A stretch of DNA of 64,000 nt from an uncultured Saprospiraceae bacterium (GTDB lineage: Bacteria; Bacteroidota; Bacteroidia; Chitinophagales; Saprospiraceae), in assembly GCA_937928405.1 (NCBI GenBank), contig CALFWZ010000097.1, positions 1 through 64,000 on the forward strand, in the 5' to 3' direction. The translations under genes were made by a program, and so were the position numbers. The notes under the pieces were generated by a model that saw nothing but the letters and a program-made list of their open reading frames with translations, made no database searches and was not told the origin of the DNA. This document shows positions 36,701 to 43,679 of this stretch, in pieces (positions within the stretch are counted from its first letter, which is position 1; every line of letters begins with the position of its first letter).

Positions 36701-36836
36701 CGCTTTCAAAAGAATATTCGAAGAAGTGATGAGCACTCAACGAAGAAACGAATTGGACCTTTATCGTTTGTTATCCCAGGATGAAGGATTTAAGACGGCG
36801 ATGCAGGATACGTTGAAGCGGATGTTGCGGGCGTAG
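33747..36836 (+). CDS. hsdR: Type I restriction endonuclease subunit HsdR
   Basis: 1029 residues. The N-terminal nuclease domain has the PD-(D/E)xK pattern: Asp in EEIDMVMFVNGLP (~160) and ELK in ATMELKNHW (~176). The superfamily 2 motor has Walker A in HSAGSGKSNSITW (~324), DEAH in VVIDEAHSSQSG (~438), motif III AFTATPKN (~492) and motif VI in AVQALSRLNRS. A C-terminal helical region contacts HsdM. The subunit translocates and cuts unmodified DNA. It begins 60 bp after the cassette ATPase, whereas hsdM and hsdS overlap, so the cassette separates hsdR from its partners. Its G+C is visibly higher than in the cassette. No disruption seen. Confidence 0.97.
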   Translation: MPSKTNEQALESAIEKHLTGTCLEELKAEGIPVSMVHERKPIYPSGNGYYIGTPDDFNAQRAIDERRFWDFLQQTQEKELAKIQRQSDWKLKILERLDRMIKKHGVLKIFRKGLDVDDAHFTLLYPLPLASSSDTVARNFASNAFSVTRQLRYSLDNKLEEIDMVMFVNGLPFATMELKNHWTGQNAKLHGQNQYKYKRDIKQPLLNFGRCLVHLTVDTDEAYMTTRLNGKNTFFLPFNLGNNFGKGNPPNPFGHKTAYLWEEVFTRESIANIIQHFVRFDGKETDPLNKKTLFFPRYHQMDVVRKLIADCSKKGVGQMYLIQHSAGSGKSNSITWLSYQLIETYPERDGIPGSKGVDHPLFDSVIVVTDRRLLDKQIRRNIKEFSEVKNIVAPALSSQQLRESLESGKKIIITTIQKFPYIVEGISDLSDKRFAVVIDEAHSSQSGQTAGKMNQAMGNTEIEEEDGEDKQDIIIAAMKKRKMRNNASYFAFTATPKNNTLERFGTKQADGKYKPFHLYSMKQAIEEGFILDVLANYTTIRSYYEIEKSIADNPLFDSVKAQKKLRAFVERDKNTIAVKAEIILDHFLTNIVNKKRLKGKAKAMVATQSIESAIKYYQALNNLLDKKGNPFRIAIAFSGTKKIKGIEYKESTINTFPADLDTAKPTEQNYISDKIARYFDMDEYRILVVANKYLTGFDQPKLTAMYVDKKLQGVLAVQALSRLNRSANKLGKRTEDLFVLDFFNSIEEIKNSFDPFYTATSLNSATDINVLHELKGTLDESGIYEWHEVEDFVEKYFAGVDAQELSPIIDIAAERFNHELDLEDKEKADYKIKAKQFVKIYGQMASLMPYEMVKWENLFWFLKFLIPKLVIVDPNVDSLDDLLNSVDLSSYGLERVKLNVSIGLDASETEVDPQNPNPRSAHGGDTEEDPLDLIIKSFNERWYQGWEATPEEQRVKFISLAQKMKEHPDFKEKFEDNTDEQNREIAFKRIFEEVMSTQRRNELDLYRLLSQDEGFKTAMQDTLKRMLRA

Positions 36837-36865
36837 GAAATCCTCGAAAAATCGAACAAAACCAA

Positions 36866-36899
36866 ATTCGGTCAACACAATCCCTTATGTTGACCGAAT
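36866..36899 (-). terminator. Terminator hairpin between hsdR and the BACON-domain gene
   Basis: ATTCGGTCAACA (36866-36877) and TGTTGACCGAAT (36888-36899): perfect 12-base arms with a 10-base loop. Reading leftwards the stem is followed by TTTGGTTTTGTTC, so it best serves the minus-strand gene; on the plus strand no T run follows, but it may still stop hsdR transcripts. Confidence 0.65.
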
Positions 36900-36921
36900 A
36901 AAACATATCACTATTTATCAA

Positions 36922-38064
36922 TTAACGCAAAACAGTGAACAATTCTCTTTGATAAATTTCTGTTCCTTTTAAGACCATAAAATAAGATCCATTAGGAATG
37001 GAAGAAAGATTCAGGTCGATTGCTGATTCCGTACCTGACAGTTTTTGATCCATTATTTTTCTACCGTCCATACTGTAAACAGATATTAAGTTGACATCTT
37101 TGGTATTTTCTAAATGTAAAATATCTTGCGCAGGATTTGGATAGAGGATGGTGTTATTGGTGAATTCAATATCGTTGGTACCCACTAAACTAGTTCCATA
37201 AAATTCTATTTCTCCGATGGCACTCCAAATACTTACTCGCGTATCTCCGGCAGTGTTATATCTTCCGTACCCCATTAATTTCACATACCGGGCTTCTGCT
37301 GGAGTCATCAGCTCGTATTGATTAAAATCTGTGGTGTTGACGGCGGTAAATAGTAGGTCTCCGGTCGTTGGTAGGATCATGGAAAAATCGGCGTCTTCCG
37401 TTCCGGTAGTGGACACCCAAACTTGAAATCCAAAAGCATCTGCTTTATTGGTAGTTGTATACTGAATGAGATCAAGCGAGTGAATATCGGTTAAATCAAA
37501 AATAATAAATTCGCCATCACCTCGATAATCTCCTGGCAGAATATCTCCGTCATCGGCCGCCCAAACGGTCCCATTGTCTTTATCCAACGTGTTAGCAGCA
37601 TAATTGAATTTATCAACGCCATTGACTTCTTCTCTTGAAAAAGAATGAATCGTTACTAGATCAGTTGGTTGCCCAGTACCGACATTAATCAGCTGATATA
37701 AATCTGTGATATTTTCTTTTGCTTGGGTAACCGTTAACATCACCACAAGATCGTCACCGCCGGCATCCTCGGTAAAGGTGATGGTCCCTACTCTATCGTC
37801 TCCTTCTGTATTTTCCGTAACAGAGACGGAAACGGTGGCATTTCCATTGCCGGAATTAACGTCCATCATTATCCAATCATCCGTAGTCGCTGCCGTCCAA
37901 CCTATATTAGCCGTCACGGTAACATCCGCACTAGCTGCTGGCGCAGAAAATGGAGACAATCCGCTAATTTCCAATTGACTTTGGGAAAAAGCTGGACTTG
38001 AAAAAAGCAATAAAATTAATGCTGCTAAGAACATTTGAAATTTTAATAAGTAAATTTTTTTCAT
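36922..38064 (-). CDS. Secreted BACON/discoidin-like protein with T9SS type A tail
   Basis: 380 residues with a signal peptide (MKKIYLLKFQMFLAALILLLFSSPAFS). Residues ~30-120 look like a BACON domain (VTANIGWTAATTDDWIMMDVNSGNGNATVSVSV ... ITFTEDAGG), often a carbohydrate or mucin binder. Residues ~130-285 are like an F5/8 type C (discoidin) domain: NTLDKDNGTVWAADDG ... EFIIFDL ... ARYVKLMGYGR ... SIWSAIGEIEFYG. The last ~75 residues are a type A T9SS sorting domain (NTILYPNPAQDILHLEN ... IPNGSYFMVLK). No enzyme domain is seen; a surface binding role is likely. Confidence 0.85.
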   Translation of the reverse strand: MKKIYLLKFQMFLAALILLLFSSPAFSQSQLEISGLSPFSAPAASADVTVTANIGWTAATTDDWIMMDVNSGNGNATVSVSVTENTEGDDRVGTITFTEDAGGDDLVVMLTVTQAKENITDLYQLINVGTGQPTDLVTIHSFSREEVNGVDKFNYAANTLDKDNGTVWAADDGDILPGDYRGDGEFIIFDLTDIHSLDLIQYTTTNKADAFGFQVWVSTTGTEDADFSMILPTTGDLLFTAVNTTDFNQYELMTPAEARYVKLMGYGRYNTAGDTRVSIWSAIGEIEFYGTSLVGTNDIEFTNNTILYPNPAQDILHLENTKDVNLISVYSMDGRKIMDQKLSGTESAIDLNLSSIPNGSYFMVLKGTEIYQRELFTVLR

Positions 38065-38166
38065 AAAAAATATTTTAAAGGTTATAAAAAATAATAAGTA
38101 TTGATTATGGTTTAATATTTTATTAATTCAATCATCTTAGTCTCAACATTCAGCTATATCCTGACT

Positions 38167-38209
38167 AATTTTGACAACCAGTTTTTAATCAACTTTAACT
38201 GGCAAAATT
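38167..38209. promoter_or_regulatory. Interrupted palindrome upstream of the BACON-domain gene
   Basis: AATTTTG, four bases, CCAGTT, then 13 bases, AACTGG, CAAAATT. The two half-sites per arm match, with a four-base insertion in the left arm only. It lies ~100 bp upstream of the start at 38064. Operator is inference. Confidence 0.3.
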
Positions 38210-38517
38210 ATGCGTACCACCCTAGGGTATTTTCTTTTTAGGAGCCTATTTTCACCTTTCAAATTGATATAAAATATTTATCGAATATAAATATACGGAA
38301 TTAACGCAAGAAATTAAATTTAAGAGAGCTAATTAAAATGGGTAAGGTTATTTTTAGAGGGATTTCTTTTTAGCTTATTTTATTACCGTATCTTGAGATT
38401 TTTGTTCCAAAACCTATCGCCTTTTTTAATTTTTTCTAAAAAAAGGCATATCAATGGTTGGCATAGCTGAAATGTATTTATGGTAATTACGTAACTATTC
38501 AGCATCCAAACATTTTT

Positions 38518-38609
38518 GCCACTAAGACACAAAGAACACTAAGTTTTTCTTCGGACGTAATTATAAATTTATATTATCCTTTGTGATCTTAGCGCCTTAG
38601 TGGCCTTAC
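38518..38609. repeat. CCACTAAG..CTTAGTGG intergenic inverted repeat, copy 1
   Basis: Left arm begins GCCACTAAGACACAAAGAA (38518); right arm ends CGCCTTAGTGGCCTTA. The arms are imperfect inverted copies of each other. A related copy lies at 46576-46639. Confidence 0.55.
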
Positions 38610-38692
38610 TTTTCATTACAAAGGGGAAGAATATAAAATTAGTGGTGAATAGTTACGAAATTACTTAAGAGTACTTGAGACACTTCCGTACC

Positions 38693-41600
38693 CTACTTTA
38701 AGTATTCATTAGGATTCTTTCCGAATCTTTGTCTGAAACTTTTAGCAAAATATTTAGGTGACTTAAATCCGACAGAATAACAGACCTCTTTAACAGATCC
38801 CATTTCTTTTTTTTCTAAGATGTCGAATGCTTTTTTTAGGCGGGTTTCCGAGATATATTTGCTTGCGGTAAGACCAATCATGGCTTTCATTTTTCTATTT
38901 AAATGGACTTCTGACAATCCCATATATTGGGCTACTTCATGGGCGGTCAGATTAAAATCACCTAAGGAATTGCAAACAAACGCTTCTATTTTAGCTAACC
39001 AAATTTGGTTATTTTCGTTTAATAGCATCCTTTTTTGCGCCAAAAGAAGTTCTCGATCCTTGATAAGTTTAAAGAGGTATTCAATCCTGGCAACCAGCTT
39101 GATATTTTCAAATGGCTTAATGATATAGTCATCTATGTTTAGATCTAGTTCATCCATAATATCGGCTAGATCATTTCTTGCGGTTAGAACTAAAATAGGA
39201 ATTTGATTAAGATGGATATTATTTTTGATTACCTTAATCATAGATATTCCGTCCATCTGAGGCATCATCACATCGGTGATAATAAGATCTGGAACCAATG
39301 AATTTTCGAGATAAGATAAAGCTTCTTTTCCATTTGATCTAAAGACCAAATTGTATTTATCCTTCAGTAAGTTTTGTAAGTAAAACCAAATATCCCTGTT
39401 GTCTTCTACAATGAGTATTGATTTTAACCGTTTGGAGATAAAAACATTATCTGGAATAATGGATTGAGCAATAAAATCACCAGTAAGCGGTTTAAAGAAA
39501 TCTTTGTTTAAAGGCACAACCGTCCCTTCTAATTTGATAGGTATTTTAAGCGAAAATACACTTCCTTTATTTAGCATACTTTGCACGTCTAATTGTCCTT
39601 TTATCAATCTGGAATAATCTTTACAAATAGCCAATCCTAGTCCAACACCTGCTGATTTTTGTTCTAAATTATCAGCTGAGTAAGTTTTGTGAAAACGCTT
39701 AAATATGTTTGGCAGCTCTTCCTCTGATATTCCTATTCCGTTGTCTTCTATATCAATGGCAAGTTGTTGACCTTCTAATCGGCAATTGACCGAAACGCTT
39801 CCTTCCATCCTAGAAAATTTTATAGCATTAGAAAGTAAGTTAACAATGATGTTTTTTAACTTATAAGCATCGGTAATTAATACTAGTTCTTGGGTTTCAT
39901 TATAGTTAATATCTATTTTAAGCTTTTTTGCTTCCGCTAATACTTTGTACTTTTCAATAATAGGGTTTAATAATTCGTATAGGTAAAACTTGTTAATATT
40001 TAGTTCGAAGGTCCAATCTGTACTTTTAGCGACTTCTAAGATTTGAGTGGTCAAATTCGATAAGTCATTACTATTTCTAGAAATAGCCTCAAGCGTTTGT
40101 ATGCCTTTCAGCGAAATACCATCCTCTTTAATCAAATTACTAGCTTGGCCACGAATAATGGTCAAGGGGGTTTGGAATTCATGAGCCACATTTGTAATAA
40201 AATCAGTCTTTAATTTTTCTTGTTTTCGCAACTCTGCTTCCTGTTTTTCAATCAACTCAATATTCGCAATATTTTCTTTTAGAATATTATTTTTTTCTTT
40301 CAATAATCTACCTTTCTTTTTCTCTGAAAAATAAATCCAAGTTAGTACAATGGCGGTAAATATTGATCCTGCTAATAAAAGTAAAATAATTGTTTTATTT
40401 TTTTGCTGTCTTTCTTGGTTTAATTTTAAGGAGAGTACATCTTGTTCGAGGATGGCTTTTTTCTCTTTATACTCCCACTCTACTTCTAGCTTTGCCAACT
40501 TTTGGATAGCTTTCTCATTGTTGATAGAATTATTTATGGCCGTAACTATTTTTTGCCAATTAAAACTATTTTTCCAGTCAGCTCTTTTTTCGCTAACCTC
40601 AACTAAGCAGTTGGCGCAAAGTTTTTTTCCATATAAATGCTTGCTTTTTTCACAAAGCCTGAATCCTTTTTCACATGCCTCATAAGCAGTTTTAAAGGAC
40701 TTATTAACCAATTTAAATTTCCCATAGGAGTAATAGTAGTAAGCGATCGCTTCATAATCTGTTACCTCGTCAACCATTGCTTCTAGATTAGAGAAAATTT
40801 CTTGGGCTTTATGGTTTTGGTTTTGTTTTATATAAATATTGGCTACTTCTGTTTGATTATCAAGAATGAGCGCTTCTTTTCCATACTTTCTGGCTAAATC
40901 TGTGGACTTTTGATAATACTCAAGGGCCTTATCATAGTTATGATGTTTAACATTTATTTTGGCAATGTTGGCTAATTTAATGATGGTTTGACTTTCTTTA
41001 CCACAACTATTATGGGATTCTATAGAACATTCATAATACTCTAGGGCAATCTCAATTTTTTTTAAGACATAATGAATATTACCCATATTGGTGTAATAAA
41101 TCGCCTTTTTGCATTCTACATTATCAAACGCCTGAATAATTTCCAAATATTTTTGATAACTATCGATGGCTTTAAAATAATCTCCTTTTCTGTAATAAAT
41201 GATCCCAATTTCATTTTGTACATATGCTAAGGTTTCTTTCGACACATTGGGTTGCTCTTGAATACTTTTACAAAGTTTTAGTGACTCTTCACTACGCCCA
41301 ATCTTGTGGAGACTATTAACTTTACAGATTAAAATAGTTTCTAGTTGATCTTGAGAAAAATCTAGAGATGGATTATTTAAGGATTTATTTACTAAATCCA
41401 GTAGTTCATAATAATTTTCAGCTAGAGAGGTGATACTAATTCTAATGACTAGGGTACTCTTGGTAAATTCGTCTAATCCTTCTTGCTTTGCATAATTATA
41501 CTGAGCAAGAGCTAAAGCAGCACAAGAATCAGGATTGGATAGACAGAATTCTGTGTCTGTCCATAATTCATGGAATGCCTCTATCTTTTCTATGGAAACT

Positions 41601-41719
41601 TCGTGAGGAGTATGCAAGATAGCAAGGAGGCTATCTACATTTTGAGCATTTACCGTATGAATGATAAAAGTGCAAGAGAAGATTAGTAAAATTCCAAATT
41701 TTATTAAAATATTATACAT
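38693..41719 (-). CDS. Hybrid two-component regulator (TPR sensor, histidine kinase, receiver, AraC HTH)
   Basis: 1008 residues from the ATG at 41719; a TTG two codons upstream is less likely. Signal peptide (MYNILIKFGILLIFSC...), then ~7 TPR-like repeats (e.g. VQNEIGIIYYRKGDYFKAIDSYQKYLE) as periplasmic sensor, a membrane segment (IILLLLAGSIFTAIVLTWIYF), HisKA with phospho-His in NVAHEFQTP (~513), HATPase motifs (NLLSNAIKFS, DNGIGISEEELP, GVGLGLAI), a receiver with Asp in LIITDVMMPQMDG (~816) and a C-terminal AraC-type HTH. It is a one-protein sensor-regulator; it differs from Bacteroides HTCS by a TPR sensor instead of a beta-propeller. It starts 57 bp downstream of the P-domain gene, so they probably form one transcript. 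Confidence 0.95.
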   Translation of the reverse strand: MYNILIKFGILLIFSCTFIIHTVNAQNVDSLLAILHTPHEVSIEKIEAFHELWTDTEFCLSNPDSCAALALAQYNYAKQEGLDEFTKSTLVIRISITSLAENYYELLDLVNKSLNNPSLDFSQDQLETILICKVNSLHKIGRSEESLKLCKSIQEQPNVSKETLAYVQNEIGIIYYRKGDYFKAIDSYQKYLEIIQAFDNVECKKAIYYTNMGNIHYVLKKIEIALEYYECSIESHNSCGKESQTIIKLANIAKINVKHHNYDKALEYYQKSTDLARKYGKEALILDNQTEVANIYIKQNQNHKAQEIFSNLEAMVDEVTDYEAIAYYYYSYGKFKLVNKSFKTAYEACEKGFRLCEKSKHLYGKKLCANCLVEVSEKRADWKNSFNWQKIVTAINNSINNEKAIQKLAKLEVEWEYKEKKAILEQDVLSLKLNQERQQKNKTIILLLLAGSIFTAIVLTWIYFSEKKKGRLLKEKNNILKENIANIELIEKQEAELRKQEKLKTDFITNVAHEFQTPLTIIRGQASNLIKEDGISLKGIQTLEAISRNSNDLSNLTTQILEVAKSTDWTFELNINKFYLYELLNPIIEKYKVLAEAKKLKIDINYNETQELVLITDAYKLKNIIVNLLSNAIKFSRMEGSVSVNCRLEGQQLAIDIEDNGIGISEEELPNIFKRFHKTYSADNLEQKSAGVGLGLAICKDYSRLIKGQLDVQSMLNKGSVFSLKIPIKLEGTVVPLNKDFFKPLTGDFIAQSIIPDNVFISKRLKSILIVEDNRDIWFYLQNLLKDKYNLVFRSNGKEALSYLENSLVPDLIITDVMMPQMDGISMIKVIKNNIHLNQIPILVLTARNDLADIMDELDLNIDDYIIKPFENIKLVARIEYLFKLIKDRELLLAQKRMLLNENNQIWLAKIEAFVCNSLGDFNLTAHEVAQYMGLSEVHLNRKMKAMIGLTASKYISETRLKKAFDILEKKEMGSVKEVCYSVGFKSPKYFAKSFRQRFGKNPNEYLK

Positions 41720-41776
41720 TCGCAAAAATAGAAAAATCAGAATTAGAAAATTACAATTTCACCTACTCAATTGAAG

Positions 41777-43444
41777 CTAATTGTGTTTAATTAAAACCGG
41801 TGCTTGACTACAACAACATTCATCATCTTGACAATCGATGGCTCCATCAAAATCATCATCTATTCCGTTATTACATATTTCCACAATCGCGATAATCAAA
41901 CTATTCGAGCAGGTGTTTGTAAGACTAGTTTCCGTCGGGATCGGATTTTGAGCAGTAGGGCCAAGGTTGGTAACACTAGGAAAAACCGTCCCATTTTGAG
42001 TATCAAAAAACTGCCCAAATGGAGGAGTTGAACTGTCAAATATGTTGAGCCCCTTCCCGTCATTTCCTATATTACCCGAATTATTTAACGTCGTATTTTC
42101 GGTAATCCAAAAATCTCCATTCCCTTCTACCACTCCATTCAACTCTAAATTATTACAGACTACATCGCCATTATTAGTGAGGATAGATGAATTATTTAAA
42201 TAAATATTACCATCACCAGAGACCGTATATAAAAGTCCGTTGTTTTGTAAGTTTTCATTTAAAATAATATTATTTGCAGCACTAAAAGTACAATTATTTA
42301 TTACCGTAGAACTAGTATTGATATTGATATCTCCTCCTCGAGAGATCACTTGACCATTATTGATGGTTGTTCCATTTAATTCTGTAGTAAAGGATCCGGC
42401 TAGAAGGAGTACATGGTTATTGGTCAATTTTGTTCCATTGGTTATATTTAAATTTCCTACTACATTCATTTCATCAAAATTCACCAGAATAGAATTATTA
42501 TTTAATGAAAAATTGGAATTAAAGTTCATAATCCCTCCTTCCTTATTTAGGAATTGAGCAGCCCCATTGCTGTTAACATTTCCATTAAAATTCCACACCC
42601 CATTATTTTCAAAAATGGTCCCTATATTGAGGGAGATACCTCCAAGATTAGTGGTACCACAATTGATAACCGTCCCACGTATTTCTCCACCGATATCTGG
42701 AGAGAAATCAACGCCAGCAGCCACATATACTAGTGCTCCATTGTTAATGGTAACCGTACAATTATAATCCGCATTGATACATAAAGTGTCACCAGCATTA
42801 AGCGTATAGTCTATACAACTTCCAATGGTGCTATGAGTAACATTGCAATTAGGTACCGCACAAGGCACGTTATAAACGCTTTCAGTCGTTATTTCTAAAG
42901 CCCAACCATTTAAGGTTCCTCCATCTAAATCAGCCCTATCTTCCATGATAAGGGTCCAAACTCCTACTGGATTTTCATTATTGAAATGAGATAAAAGTTC
43001 CGTCGGTGCGTACGCTTGGTTATCGGTAGGAGGACAAGGAATAGAGAAGGCGGCTCCCCCACTGTCATCAAAATCTAACTGAATATCATCATGAAAACTA
43101 CATAAACCGCTAACCAAGTTAATCTCCGTTCCCTGAGGGCTACGCAATTTAATAGTCAAGTCATCTACGAAAGAATGGGAAATATCTAGACCCACCAAAT
43201 TGATATCTGAAAGAATGCCAATGCCAGCGGAAGGAACAAGTATAGTTGAAGTAGTAGTATTGCTCCCCGAGCTACTTATCATTTTTGGGACGTCGCTACT
43301 AGTGTAAATGTTTGTTGTTATTGTCGTGTTCGCTCCCGCTAGCTGTTTAGATTTAAGTTGGCATTTATTGATATTTTTTGGGGTTGCGGCATTCATAAAA
43401 TTACTGATACCGAATATGATAATAATAAGTAGAGGTGTTTTCAA
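41777..43444 (-). CDS. Secreted proprotein-convertase P-domain protein
   Basis: 555 residues. The start is TTG at 43444: an in-frame stop lies two codons upstream and the first Met is residue 17, so only the TTG preserves the signal peptide (KTPLLIIIIFGISNFMNAA). Residues ~70-185 are a P/Homo B domain (ISHSFVDDLTIKLRSPQGTEINLV ... NNENPVGVWTLIMEDRADLDGGTLNGWALEI). The middle (~210-480) is Asn-rich beta-helix-like sequence with many short INN/LNN repeats. The C-terminus has a Cys/Asp-rich segment (CNNGIDDDFDGAIDCQDDEC) typical of Ca-binding 'IDDD' motifs, and no T9SS tail is visible. P-domains are usually found with subtilases or as stand-alone surface modules. Confidence 0.8.
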   Translation of the reverse strand: MKTPLLIIIIFGISNFMNAATPKNINKCQLKSKQLAGANTTITTNIYTSSDVPKMISSSGSNTTTSTILVPSAGIGILSDINLVGLDISHSFVDDLTIKLRSPQGTEINLVSGLCSFHDDIQLDFDDSGGAAFSIPCPPTDNQAYAPTELLSHFNNENPVGVWTLIMEDRADLDGGTLNGWALEITTESVYNVPCAVPNCNVTHSTIGSCIDYTLNAGDTLCINADYNCTVTINNGALVYVAAGVDFSPDIGGEIRGTVINCGTTNLGGISLNIGTIFENNGVWNFNGNVNSNGAAQFLNKEGGIMNFNSNFSLNNNSILVNFDEMNVVGNLNITNGTKLTNNHVLLLAGSFTTELNGTTINNGQVISRGGDININTSSTVINNCTFSAANNIILNENLQNNGLLYTVSGDGNIYLNNSSILTNNGDVVCNNLELNGVVEGNGDFWITENTTLNNSGNIGNDGKGLNIFDSSTPPFGQFFDTQNGTVFPSVTNLGPTAQNPIPTETSLTNTCSNSLIIAIVEICNNGIDDDFDGAIDCQDDECCCSQAPVLIKHN

Positions 43445-43459
43445 GTCTTAATTGATTTT

Positions 43460-43487
43460 CAGGTAACTAAGGGTAATAAATTACCTG
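43460..43487. promoter_or_regulatory. Hairpin in leader of the P-domain gene
   Basis: CAGGTAA (43460-43466) and TTACCTG (43481-43487), loop 14 bases, 15 nt upstream of the TTG start. Regulatory role not shown. Confidence 0.3.
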
Positions 43488-43679
43488 CAAATTTTAAGCA
43501 CTAATTAAAGGCATTAAATCCAATTATTCTTGATCTTTTCCTCCGATCACTCAGAAATGATAACTTTATGGGCATAAATGATAGTTTTAGACACCTATCT
43601 CTATTCAACTACCATATCAAAAAGCGTGGTCCCCTTCCTCTCGTTTTTTATTTGCCCTCCCCAATTTGAAAGGTTTGAA

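Larger units (their letters stand above)
38065..38692. other. Intergenic region without a gene, with two inverted repeats
   Basis: Contains the promoter side of the BACON-domain gene, the inverted repeat at 38167-38209, and the CCACTAAG-type repeat at 38518-38609. No coding frame supported. Confidence 0.5.
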
